Assembly: GCA_002899795.1 (NCBI GenBank)
Contig: PPDG01000394.1
Span: 1 to 21,016 of the forward strand
Origin: Desulfobacteraceae bacterium
GTDB taxonomy: Bacteria > Desulfobacterota > Syntrophobacteria > BM002
DNA: 21,016 nucleotides
Reading direction: 5' to 3'
Part shown: in pieces, positions 7,405 through 14,453 of the stretch
Position numbering within the stretch: the first letter of the stretch is position 1
How the letters are laid out: the number at the start of each line of letters is the position of its first letter
Notes under the pieces: model-generated
The model's input: the letters and a program-made list of their open reading frames with translations, nothing else
What the model was told of the DNA's origin: nothing
Databases searched by the model: none
Made by a program: the position numbers and the translations under genes

Positions 7405-7566
7405 TTGTCATTTATTGTCACTTGGCCACTCAAGGTGGCCGTCATTACGCTACGCTGTCATTTATAGTTATATGTTGTTGTATTGTTTTTACGACCTAAT
7501 GACGGGCGTAAGCCCAAATGACTCAATGACGGCGAAGCCAAATGACCACGAGCACTATGCGCCATG
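7405..7566. repeat. Modular mini-hairpin repeat array, copy A
   Basis: Two conserved blocks flank an AT-rich core. Block 1 (7405-7461) has GGCCAC...GTGGCC between GTCATT/GTCACT words. Block 2 (7493-7566) has GGGCGTAAGCCC and GGCGAAGCC between AATGAC words. The words point one way in block 1 and the other way in block 2. Copy B (9996-10226) shares both blocks with few mismatches. It fills the gap between the thioesterase and acyl-CoA synthetase genes. Confidence 0.8.
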
Positions 7567-7576
7567 TGCTTATTAC

Positions 7577-7978
7577 TTATATATTTTTGGCCTTCTCGGC
7601 CATCTTAGCGTTGAACTTGTCCGCATTAATGATAAAACGTTGATGGGTGGCCTCGCCGATCTTGTCCACCTCGTCGAAGCCTTCCACCTCGTAGGTAAGC
7701 TTCTTGCCGTCAACTTCAACTAGCTTGGCCTCGAAGCGCACGTTCATCCCTATTGGTGTGGCAGCAGTGTGCGAGAATTTCATGCCGATCCCCACAGTTT
7801 GCTCACCTTCGCCAAGATGGGGCAGGACCATCTCTGCACATACTTCCTCGAAGTGTCCCACCATGGCGCGAGTGGCATAGACATTGGGCACATGGGGAAA
7901 AACTTTTTGCGCCGACAGATCCTCGGTGACTTGCCGTTCCATTTTGTGAGTCATGCCTGGTTTCAGTTCTTCACTCAT
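7577..7978 (-). CDS. FlK-like hotdog-fold acyl-CoA thioesterase
   Basis: 133 residues with a single hotdog domain. It aligns closely without gaps in the core with fluoroacetyl-CoA thioesterase FlK: VYATRAMVGHFEEVC, KFSHTAATPIGM, IGEATHQRF, KFNAKM. The FlK catalytic set Thr42, Glu50, His76 and Arg120 corresponds to Thr36, Glu44, His70 and Arg114 here, a constant offset of six. Of the FlK lid phenylalanines, one is kept (Phe27) and the other is Val30, so fluoroacetyl selectivity is not expected; it should hydrolyse ordinary short acyl-CoA. The ATG at 7978 has GGAGG eight bases upstream. It lies just upstream of the NDP-forming acyl-CoA synthetase, suggesting CoA recycling or removal of dead-end thioesters. 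Cytoplasmic. Confidence 0.88.
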   Translation of the reverse strand: MSEELKPGMTHKMERQVTEDLSAQKVFPHVPNVYATRAMVGHFEEVCAEMVLPHLGEGEQTVGIGMKFSHTAATPIGMNVRFEAKLVEVDGKKLTYEVEGFDEVDKIGEATHQRFIINADKFNAKMAEKAKNI

Positions 7979-8139
7979 GGTTCATCCCTCCATCACTAAA
8001 TATTCAACAGAATAGGTGAAATGTTGTAGTTGTGGTTTCTTGTTTTGCTTGAACTCAAGTCTGCCACACATGAATTGGGAGTGGGGTAATGGTGAACAGA
8101 TAAACTAAATTACCAGGAAGTAATGAGGGAAGGCAAGTA

Positions 8140-8913
8140 CTATGCGTTTGGATAAGCAGTGAGGCCATAGAATCTACGGGCATTCGCTGCTGTTATCGCT
8201 GCTATTTTTTCCTGAGGATGCTGGCGTAATCCTGCCAGACGGGAAATAATGGTTTCGAGGAAAGCTGGCTCGTTTCTGCGGCGGTCGCGCCGGGGGGACA
8301 AGGCGGGACTGTCGGTTTCGGTTAGGATTAGTTCTAACGGTACTTCGGTGGCGACCTTCTGAAGTTCAGAACTGAAAAGAAGAATGGCTGAAAATGACAG
8401 GTAGAAACCAAACCTGGTGATTTGTCTCGCCACCTGCCTCGGTCCGGCAAAGCAGTGAAAGAGCACCGGTGTTTTGCACCCTGCGACTACTTCCAGGGCA
8501 GCCGCTTCTGCCTGTCGGGCATGGATGACCAAAGGCAGATGCAAGTTCTCGGCCTGGGTCATGGATTCCTCTAACACCACAAGCTGCCGTTGCCGCAAGC
8601 GGGGATCCCTGGTGTGATGGAAATCAGGGCCCACCTCACCAACTGCGACAATTTCTTCTTTGACATTCTTGATCGTTTGCCACAGCTGGGCTAATTTCTC
8701 TTTTTTGAGTATCGCGGCAGTTCTGGGATGTACTCCGGCGGTCACATGGATGAAATCAGAATGCTGCCTCCGAATGGTCAAGCTCTTCTGGAGGCTTTCT
8801 GGATCAACGGCAGATATTACCACTCCCTCCAAGTATTTCCTGGCGCGCTGGATCACCGCATCCAGGTCATGATCGTATTTATCTGAATAGAGATGACAAT
8901 GGGCGTCGATCAT
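8140..8913 (-). CDS. TatD-family metal-dependent hydrolase
   Basis: 257 residues, the normal family length. It has a TIM-barrel amidohydrolase-type fold with metal ligands in order: HCH (His5, His7) in MIDAHCHLYS, GEVGPDFH (Glu93), VIHAR (His131), LFHCFAG (His153) and TETDSPAL (Asp201). Members act as metal-dependent DNases or other phosphoesterases and hydrolases; the substrate here is unknown. The ATG at 8913 is preferred because MIDAHCH is the usual TatD start; an in-frame ATG at 8952 would add 13 unconserved residues. It lies between livF and the thioesterase, separated from livF by a long palindromic repeat, so it may not belong to the transporter operon. Confidence 0.88.
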   Translation of the reverse strand: MIDAHCHLYSDKYDHDLDAVIQRARKYLEGVVISAVDPESLQKSLTIRRQHSDFIHVTAGVHPRTAAILKKEKLAQLWQTIKNVKEEIVAVGEVGPDFHHTRDPRLRQRQLVVLEESMTQAENLHLPLVIHARQAEAAALEVVAGCKTPVLFHCFAGPRQVARQITRFGFYLSFSAILLFSSELQKVATEVPLELILTETDSPALSPRRDRRRNEPAFLETIISRLAGLRQHPQEKIAAITAANARRFYGLTAYPNA

Positions 8914-8989
8914 CGTGCCACCATACAAGTGTTTGGAGAATGATTGAACCACGGAAACACAGAGGTCCCAGCGCGGCTAATCCGCAGCC

Positions 8990-9147
8990 AAATTCGAAAT
9001 CCGAATATCGAAATCCGAAACAAATTCGAATTTCCAAAATCCAAATGACCAAAACACCAAGAATTCTTTTTAGGTAGTCAGGTTTTGAACATTTGAGAAT
9101 TCGGATTTTGGATTTGTTTCGTGCTTCGTGCTTCGAATTTCGGATTT
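8990..9147. repeat. About 155-bp imperfect AT-rich palindrome
   Basis: The left arm (8990-9055) is built from CGAAATCCGAA-type words and ends with CCAAAATCCAAATGACCAAAAC. The right arm (about 9082-9147) is its imperfect inverted copy, beginning GTTTTGAACATTTGAG and ending CGAATTTCGGATTT. The centre contains AAGAATTCTTTTTAGG. It is non-coding and typical of dispersed palindromic elements in environmental proteobacteria. It lies between livF and tatD; nothing else is recognised in 8914-9218. Confidence 0.7.
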
Positions 9148-9218
9148 ATTGAACAATATGCTCTAGATGAACCAACTTTAGACATTTTAGGCATTTTAGC
9201 TCAATTTTGACATTGGTC

Positions 9219-9950
9219 TTATCCTGCCTCTGCCACAATTCCATAAAGACTCTCTTGCAAGTGGGGGTGATCTCGGAGTTGGTCTCCCGATCCAGACAGG
9301 GTGATTCTGCCTTCCTCGAGGAGATAGGCTCGAGTGGCCACACTCAAAATTCTGCGCACATGCTGGCCAGCAAGAAACAGGGTATATCCATGGCCGCGGA
9401 TTTGCCTCAGGGTATTACAAAGTCGATTAATGTCTTTGGGGGCCAGACCCAGAAAAGGATCATCAAGCATGAGCAGTCGGGCACCGCTCATAATACCTCG
9501 AGCGAGAATCAACATACGCTTCTGTCCACCACTAAGATTCTTGGCGAGCTGGAGCCTCTTGTCAGCCAGAACGGGAAAGAGGTTAAAAACAAAATCAAGT
9601 CTGCCCTCTTTTTGCTTCCGCGAGATGTAGGCTCCCACCTCGAGGTTCTCCATAACGCTCATCAGGTGAAAGGTCTTCATGCCCTCGGGCACATATACCA
9701 AACCGCTACGTACAACTTTGTGAACCGGGAGATCTTGAATGCGCTCGCCCTGGTAACTTATTTCTCCCAGGATGGGGCGCAGGAGTCCAGCCACTGCTTT
9801 CATAAGGGTGGTCTTGCCCGAGCCATTGGGCCCGACGACGGAAACGATTTGCCCCTCACAAACCGTCAGGTTCACTCGGAACAGTGCCTGGATATCCCCG
9901 TAGAAGTAACTAAGGTTGCGGATCGCTAGCAAAGGTTTTTCGGTGTCCAT
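9219..9950 (-). CDS. livF: LivF-type ABC transporter ATPase with altered Walker B
   Basis: 243 residues; one of the two cytoplasmic ATPases of a branched-chain-amino-acid-type (HAAT) importer. Walker A GPNGSGKT (40-47), Q-loop region YVPEGMKTF (86-94), signature LSGGQ (139-143), Walker B LLMLDD (159-164) and H-loop His197. The second acidic position of Walker B, normally the catalytic Glu, is Asp164. It is the last gene of livJHMGF; the gap to livG (9951-10214) is filled by a repeat array. The start ATG at 9950 has no strong Shine-Dalgarno. The substrate could be a branched-chain amino acid, another amino acid, a short amide or an aromatic acid, since this family is broad. Confidence 0.92.
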   Translation of the reverse strand: MDTEKPLLAIRNLSYFYGDIQALFRVNLTVCEGQIVSVVGPNGSGKTTLMKAVAGLLRPILGEISYQGERIQDLPVHKVVRSGLVYVPEGMKTFHLMSVMENLEVGAYISRKQKEGRLDFVFNLFPVLADKRLQLAKNLSGGQKRMLILARGIMSGARLLMLDDPFLGLAPKDINRLCNTLRQIRGHGYTLFLAGQHVRRILSVATRAYLLEEGRITLSGSGDQLRDHPHLQESLYGIVAEAG

Positions 9951-9995
9951 ATCAAGTATATCTATAATAGGCGCTAAGTCATTGTGCTACGTACA

Positions 9996-10226
9996 TTGTC
10001 ATTTATTGTCACTTGGCCACTAGAGGTGGCCGTCATTACACCACGCTGTCATAATGCCTGCGGCGTCATTTGTTGTCATCAGGATATTACGTCACGGTGT
10101 CATTCATATATATAAATATATAATTGTGTTTTCTTTAAGACCTAATGACGGGCGTAAGCCCAACTGACCCAATGACGGCGAAGCCAAATGACTACAAGCG
10201 CTTTGCGCTTGGTACTATGCGCCATG
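9996..10226. repeat. Modular mini-hairpin repeat array, copy B
   Basis: The same two blocks as 7405-7566: block 1 at 9996-10052 and block 2 at 10139-10226. A longer centre (10053-10138) has extra GTCAT-containing words and an AT-rich run, and an added AAGCGCTTTGCGCTT hairpin (10195-10209) sits before the shared end ACTATGCGCCATG. The end overlaps the last codons and stop of livG. It occupies nearly all of the livG-livF gap. Confidence 0.8.
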
Positions 10227-10964
10227 AGGCTCATCCTCATGCCTCATACCCAGATAGGCTCGGATTACCTCGCGGTTTCTCATGACCTCCTGGGGCCTAC
10301 CTTCTGCAACCTTTTCTCCATGGTCGAGGGCCAATAATCTGTCGGATACCCTGAGACTCAGGCTCAGGAAATGATCAATGATAAACAGCGTCACCCCACG
10401 CTGCCGCACCCGACGAACCAAGTCCACCGCCTGTTTTACTGCTACAGGACTGAAACCAGCCACCACTTCGTCGAGGAGTAGGAGGCGGGGCTGGGTGGCT
10501 AGAGCCCGGGCCAGGTCCAGCCTTCGTTGCTCGCTAAGAGTGAGATCTCCGGCTGGTGTCTGTTCTTTGTGAGCAAGGCCTACCAACTCGAGGAGCTGCT
10601 TGGCTGAGTCAATATCCGTGGATTGAGCAAAAAGATGAAATTCTCCACCAAAGACGCGGCCCACCACCACATTATCCAAAGTGCTCATCTTCGCAAATGG
10701 CCGGGAGGACTGAAAGGTTCTACTGATACCCAGTTTCTGGATCTCGTGAGGTTTGCACAAAGTCGTTTCTTTGTTGGCAAACAAAATTCTGCCGCTCGTT
10801 GCTCTGTGGCGGCAGGTGATCAGATTGAACAGAGTCGTCTTCCCAGCCCCATTGGGTCCAACGAGACCGACGATTTCACCTTCGTCGATGCTGAAGTCGA
10901 TCTCCTTCAGGGCCCAATGATCTCCGAATTTTTTACTCAATGCTTCCAGTTTTAATAGAGACAA
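10215..10964 (-). CDS. livG: LivG-type ABC transporter ATPase with non-consensus signature
   Basis: 249 residues. Walker A GPNGAGKT (36-43), Q-loop SRTFQ (81-85), Walker B LLLLDE (161-166; Asp165, Glu166) and H-loop His198 are canonical. The signature, normally LSYGQQRRLE in LivG, reads LTLSEQRRLD (141-150), losing the conserved Gly. The start is a TTG at 10964 with AGGGA just upstream, overlapping the end of livM by 32 bases, which suggests translational coupling. The last codons (HGA and TAG) lie inside the end of repeat copy B. It pairs with LivF to drive the LivHM permease. Confidence 0.92.
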   Translation of the reverse strand: MSLLKLEALSKKFGDHWALKEIDFSIDEGEIVGLVGPNGAGKTTLFNLITCRHRATSGRILFANKETTLCKPHEIQKLGISRTFQSSRPFAKMSTLDNVVVGRVFGGEFHLFAQSTDIDSAKQLLELVGLAHKEQTPAGDLTLSEQRRLDLARALATQPRLLLLDEVVAGFSPVAVKQAVDLVRRVRQRGVTLFIIDHFLSLSLRVSDRLLALDHGEKVAEGRPQEVMRNREVIRAYLGMRHEDEPHGA

Positions 10965-11949
10965 AATGTCCCTTTCGCAACTGCCCCCAGACTCCGGAAG
11001 GCATGAAGAGGATTGCTAGAATGATAACTGCACCGTAGAGAAATTCATGACCTGCCGGGAGTAAGGGGTGAAAGATGAACTGATCCACGGGATAGAGAAC
11101 CAAGGCTGCCAGGGCCGGACCGAGAATGGTGAATCGGCCTCCACAGATGGCGAAAATCATGGGTATGGCTGAGAAATGGAGCCCGTAGACCAATCCGGGT
11201 TCAAGGTAGCGTATAAGGTGGCCGTAGCAAGCACCTGTGATTCCGGTGAAAAAAGCACTGAGCAGAAGCGACAGCAACCTATACTTCTGCACCTGAATTC
11301 CTATAGCCTCAGCGGCAACCTCCTCCTCCCTGATTGCCTGGAGAGCCAGTCCCAGATTGGAGCGAAACAGAAGGGTTACCAGCACCAGCAATACCAGGCC
11401 ATAGCCGAGAACAAAATAGTACGAACCCACGAGACTGCCACTCATATCAAAATGATACGAGCCCAGGCGCAGAGAAGGAAGCCCGGGCAGCCCCACCAGT
11501 CCCAATGAGCCCCGAGTAAGTCCGTCCCAATTGTCAGTGATTACTTTGGGGATTTCAACAAAGGCGAGGGTCGCCAAGGCGAAGTAAGCTCCCCTGAGTC
11601 GCAGGCAAAACAACCCCATGATCGCAGCAATTCCTGCGGCCAAGACACCCCCTAGGGGAATAGTGGCCCAGGGGGAGACACCTAGATCGAGACTCAAAAG
11701 GGCCGAGGTGTAGGCACCTGCTCCGAAGAAGGCGGCATGACCCAGAGAAATGGAACCGCTCACGCCAAGGATATTCCAGGCCAAGGCCAGAGTTGCCAGA
11801 AGCAAGGCATGGGTGAACACTTGCAGGACATAATCGTTATATCGGGCAAACACAGGAAGCAAGAGTAGTAAGACCAGTCCCAGAACCGGAGCAGCCCAGG
11901 CGACCTGCTGCTGTATTGCCTTCTGGCTTGCAGTCTCTTTTTTCCGCAT
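10933..11949 (-). CDS. livM: LivM-type permease of HAAT ABC transporter
   Basis: 338 residues, highly hydrophobic, with about eight to ten membrane segments after a short charged cytoplasmic N-terminus. Family hallmarks: LAWNILGVSGSISLGHAAFFGAGAY-type region (about 56-80), the FALATLAFVEI segment, and the cytoplasmic coupling loop EEVAAEAIGIQVQKYRLL followed by SAFFTGITGACYG. It forms the inner-membrane channel with LivH. Its ATG overlaps the livH stop (TAATG at 11949) and its 3' end overlaps livG, so livH-livM-livG are tightly coupled. Slightly longer at the N-terminus than many LivM proteins. Confidence 0.93.
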   Translation of the reverse strand: MRKKETASQKAIQQQVAWAAPVLGLVLLLLLPVFARYNDYVLQVFTHALLLATLALAWNILGVSGSISLGHAAFFGAGAYTSALLSLDLGVSPWATIPLGGVLAAGIAAIMGLFCLRLRGAYFALATLAFVEIPKVITDNWDGLTRGSLGLVGLPGLPSLRLGSYHFDMSGSLVGSYYFVLGYGLVLLVLVTLLFRSNLGLALQAIREEEVAAEAIGIQVQKYRLLSLLLSAFFTGITGACYGHLIRYLEPGLVYGLHFSAIPMIFAICGGRFTILGPALAALVLYPVDQFIFHPLLPAGHEFLYGAVIILAILFMPSGVWGQLRKGHFVSIKTGSIE

Positions 11950-12827
11950 TACTGCTCTCTTTCGAAAATGCCTTGGGGTCTAAGCGCCAGTAGAGTGATG
12001 AGCATTACTGCGCCTACCAGTTCCCTCCAACTGGCGCCCAAAAGAACCACTGCGCCTGATTCTGCAAAACCCAGGATCCAACCACCCAGTATCAAAGTAC
12101 GAATTCGGCCGACACCGGCGAAAATGGTAATGGTGATGGCCAGCAAGGTGGCCTGTAACCCAGCAGTGGGGTAGAGATAGTGGACGCAGCCGTAAAGAGG
12201 CCCCGCTAACCCTATTAGTATTGCCCCAATAGCAAAGGCGAGAACCCCCATGCCACCGACATTGATGCCGGCCAAAGAGGCTGCTTCTCTGTCTTGGATG
12301 GTGGCTCGCAGGGCTTTGCCCAGGAAGGTGTGACGCATAAGGAAGTAGAGGAGGCCAATCACCAGCAGTGAAAGGGCGAGAAGGGTTAGCTGGCCGTAGC
12401 TCAGGTAGAGTGTATTGAAGTGGAGTCCTTGGTTAAAAGTGGGGACTCGAATGAGGCGATAGTCGCCGGAGAAGAAAAAAAGCATGCCGTTTTGAAGCAA
12501 GATGGCCAGGCCGAAGCTTAGCACAATGGAGTTCATTTCCATGGGCTCTCTGAGTCTGGAAAATAGCCGCTGCAGAATTAAGCAAACAACAAGGGTTGCT
12601 AGGATTGCTGCGGGAAAGGTGAAGAGGAGGGAGACCCCGTAAGTTTTCCAGAGCCAGTAGGCCACATAGCCGGCAAGAACAAGCAGTTCGCCATGGGCCA
12701 GATTAAAGGTGTGGGTGACCCCAAATATCAGAGCAAAGCCCAGGGCAACCAGGGTGTAGAAAGAGCCCAAGGTGATCCCGGATACTAGAACAGTGGTCCA
12801 CATGAGCGCTACTTTCGTTGACTCCAT
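11949..12827 (-). CDS. livH: LivH-type permease of HAAT ABC transporter
   Basis: 292 residues with about eight membrane segments. Typical LivH features are GITLGSFYTLVALGFALIFG near the N-terminus, FNLAHGELLVLAGYVAY, the coupling loop ALRATIQDREAASLAGINV and the C-terminal LALRPQGIF. It forms the inner-membrane channel with LivM. The ATG at 12827 overlaps the livJ 3' end by 19 bases; an alternative ATG at 12803, five bases after the livJ stop and behind GAAAG, would remove eight unconserved residues and is equally plausible. Third-to-last gene before the ATPases in the livJHMGF operon. Confidence 0.93.
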   Translation of the reverse strand: MESTKVALMWTTVLVSGITLGSFYTLVALGFALIFGVTHTFNLAHGELLVLAGYVAYWLWKTYGVSLLFTFPAAILATLVVCLILQRLFSRLREPMEMNSIVLSFGLAILLQNGMLFFFSGDYRLIRVPTFNQGLHFNTLYLSYGQLTLLALSLLVIGLLYFLMRHTFLGKALRATIQDREAASLAGINVGGMGVLAFAIGAILIGLAGPLYGCVHYLYPTAGLQATLLAITITIFAGVGRIRTLILGGWILGFAESGAVVLLGASWRELVGAVMLITLLALRPQGIFEREQ

Positions 12828-14017
12828 CTAGGCATGGGATAGATGGCGGAAGCAGTGGAGCGTTCTGGGGGATAAACAACTTCAAATTTCCCTTTCTGGA
12901 TTTGAACAACCAGGTGCTGGTAGTGGTGTGGATCCCCGTGTTTATCAAAGGCAACCCGCTCCATGGGCAAAACAAGATCGAGCTCTGCCAGGGACTGGCG
13001 GATATTTGGTCCGGTAAGTGGTTTTTTCTGGTGCAAGACATTCTGCATAGCTGCAAGCACAGCCCGGGTTGAGGTGTAGCCATGCATGTTGGTGGTATTG
13101 GGTTCCCGGTGGAACATGCTCCGGAACCTCTCCACAAAGTCTTTTGAGGCTACCTCAGTACCTGGGTTGGAGATGCCAGGATTCCAGGCGAAGGTACTGT
13201 AGAGATACTCGGCATTTTCCCCCATCTCACGAACAAAGCTTTCATAGGCAATCCCAAATGGGCCGATATAGGCCTTGGGGGATACCCTGTTTTCTTTGAG
13301 TTGGCGCACAAGGAGAAGATGATCGGCAAAAAAGCCACTAGAGACAATGACGTCCATATTCATGCTGGCCAGCTTGGCAATGAGAGGGGTGAAATCAGGA
13401 GTGCCTGGTCGGAACTTTTCCATTAGCATAACAGCAATGCCGCGAGACTGCAGGCAACTCCTCAGGTCACGGGCGAACTCGGTGGAACCTGGTGTGGCTG
13501 TGTGGAGAAGGGCCAACCGTTGCGGCCGCAAACTTTCAGACAAGATACCGCAAAGAGGCTGCACAAAACCATGGAGGTTGGCAACCCTGAAAAAGTAAGG
13601 ATTTTCGCGTTGGGTGAGCTGCTTCTGGAGACTGGCACTGGCTACGTAAGGTACTTCATATTTCTTGGCCACTTCGCTGATGGGTCCCACCAGGGAATCA
13701 TTGTAGCCGCCGGTTAGGGCCACCACTTTTTTCCAACCACACAATTCTTCAGCCCTGGAAATGGCCACATCTGGCTGGCTCTGGTCGTCCCGGGAGATGA
13801 GTTCCACTTGCCGACCGTTCAGTCCGCCCCTATCATTCACTTCAGCCACCGCCACGGCTACGCCTTGATGGATCTCTGAGCCCTGCTTAGCAAGCCTGCC
13901 GGTGAGGGGATTGATTTCACCGATCTTGATGGTGGCGGCCACCGCAAAAGTAGAATAACACCAGAAGGCAAGCAGGAGCAGGCAGGCAATGATCGGGAAG
14001 CGTTTGCAACAAAGCAC
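12809..14017 (-). CDS. livJ: LivJ-type periplasmic substrate-binding protein
   Basis: 402 residues; type I periplasmic binding protein that delivers substrate to LivHM. The N-terminus is a Sec signal peptide with a hydrophobic core (about 8-22) and likely cleavage after AVA at about residue 27; no lipobox. The mature part starts TIKIGEINPLTG and contains GVAVAVAEVNDRGGLNGR and ALTGGYNDS, the usual fold elements. The start is a GTG at 14017 with AGGAGG seven bases upstream. A MITE-like element ends 23 bases before the start codon. First gene of the operon. The neighbouring CoA ligase hints at an organic-acid substrate, but binding-pocket residues are not diagnostic by eye. Confidence 0.92.
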   Translation of the reverse strand: MLCCKRFPIIACLLLLAFWCYSTFAVAATIKIGEINPLTGRLAKQGSEIHQGVAVAVAEVNDRGGLNGRQVELISRDDQSQPDVAISRAEELCGWKKVVALTGGYNDSLVGPISEVAKKYEVPYVASASLQKQLTQRENPYFFRVANLHGFVQPLCGILSESLRPQRLALLHTATPGSTEFARDLRSCLQSRGIAVMLMEKFRPGTPDFTPLIAKLASMNMDVIVSSGFFADHLLLVRQLKENRVSPKAYIGPFGIAYESFVREMGENAEYLYSTFAWNPGISNPGTEVASKDFVERFRSMFHREPNTTNMHGYTSTRAVLAAMQNVLHQKKPLTGPNIRQSLAELDLVLPMERVAFDKHGDPHHYQHLVVQIQKGKFEVVYPPERSTASAIYPMPRWSQRK

Positions 14018-14039
14018 CGTGTTACCTCCTCAGTTGTAA

Positions 14040-14219
14040 GCCCGGATATTTCATGAATTGCTGTCGCGAGACCACGAAGATGGTTGGGCCACCTGGCAAC
14101 CGCAGGGTGTTGGTTTCGAGGCGTACCTGAACGGTACGTCGCAGGGTCCGACACCCGAGGACGCCAGGAAGGACGGCCATATCCGTGGTCGCAGCAAGTG
14201 ATTCATGAAATATCCGGGC
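14040..14219 (-). mobile_element. MITE-like element, copy C (180 bp), in the livJ leader
   Basis: Perfect 19-bp terminal inverted repeats (GCCCGGATATTTCATGAAT at both ends, continuing imperfectly for about 40 bp). Direct TAA flanks (14037-14039 and 14220-14222) look like a 3-bp target duplication. The interior includes inner stems such as CGTACC/GGTACG and carries no transposase. On the minus strand it is nearly identical to the element at 19088-19315, apart from 49 bp missing here. It ends about ten bases before the livJ Shine-Dalgarno. Confidence 0.85.
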
Positions 14220-14282
14220 TAAGATGCTCTGTGGCCATCTTACCTAACTTTTCTGGTTGATAGAAGAAAAAAAAAGTACAAA

Positions 14283-14375
14283 GATTTGGAGATTTAGAGA
14301 TTGGGGAATTAGGGGATTAAGGAATTGCCGAATGCGGATTACAAAAGACCCACAATTCCTGAATTCCTCAATCAT
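14283..14375. repeat. Low-complexity inverted repeat between ligase terminator and MITE
   Basis: Iterations of GATTTGGAGATTTAGAGATTGG-like words lead into an arm (14299-14327, GATTGGGGAATT...GGAATTG) whose inverted partner is CAATTCCTGAATTCCTCAATC-like sequence at 14353-14373, with an eight-base indel. It is non-coding. Any livJ promoter should lie in or near this stretch, but no clear -35/-10 pair is seen. Confidence 0.5.
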
Positions 14376-14391
14376 TTAATAATCATCTTGT

Positions 14392-14431
14392 AATAAAAAT
14401 CCCCCCAACCCGCAAGGGGGATGGGGGGATT
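14392..14431 (-). terminator. Rho-independent terminator of the acyl-CoA ligase gene
   Basis: On the minus strand, AATCCCCCC and GGGGGGATT form a nine-base outer stem around an inner CCC...GGG loop region, followed directly by ATTTTTATT. It begins 23 bases beyond the ligase stop codon. It separates the ligase from livJ, so these are probably distinct transcription units. Confidence 0.8.
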
Positions 14432-14453
14432 GGTGATCTTTGCCGCTTAGACC

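Noticed and set aside
7365..7445. Upstream extension of the NDP-forming acyl-CoA synthetase
   Set aside because: It reads partly through repeat copy A, and a strong AGGAGG precedes the ATG at 7364.
9207..9929. Long plus-strand open frame (240 codons) over livF
   Set aside because: It is antisense to a clear ABC ATPase and shows no domain.
13979..14017. LivJ as a lipoprotein
   Set aside because: A Cys lies near the end of the hydrophobic stretch (FWC), but the preceding residues do not form a lipobox and an AVA cleavage site follows.
14030..14185. Matching small open frame inside MITE copy C, ending at the livJ ribosome site
   Set aside because: It is the same frame as in copy D but carries scattered replacement changes, has no known domain and no ribosome site; similarity follows from the repeat itself.
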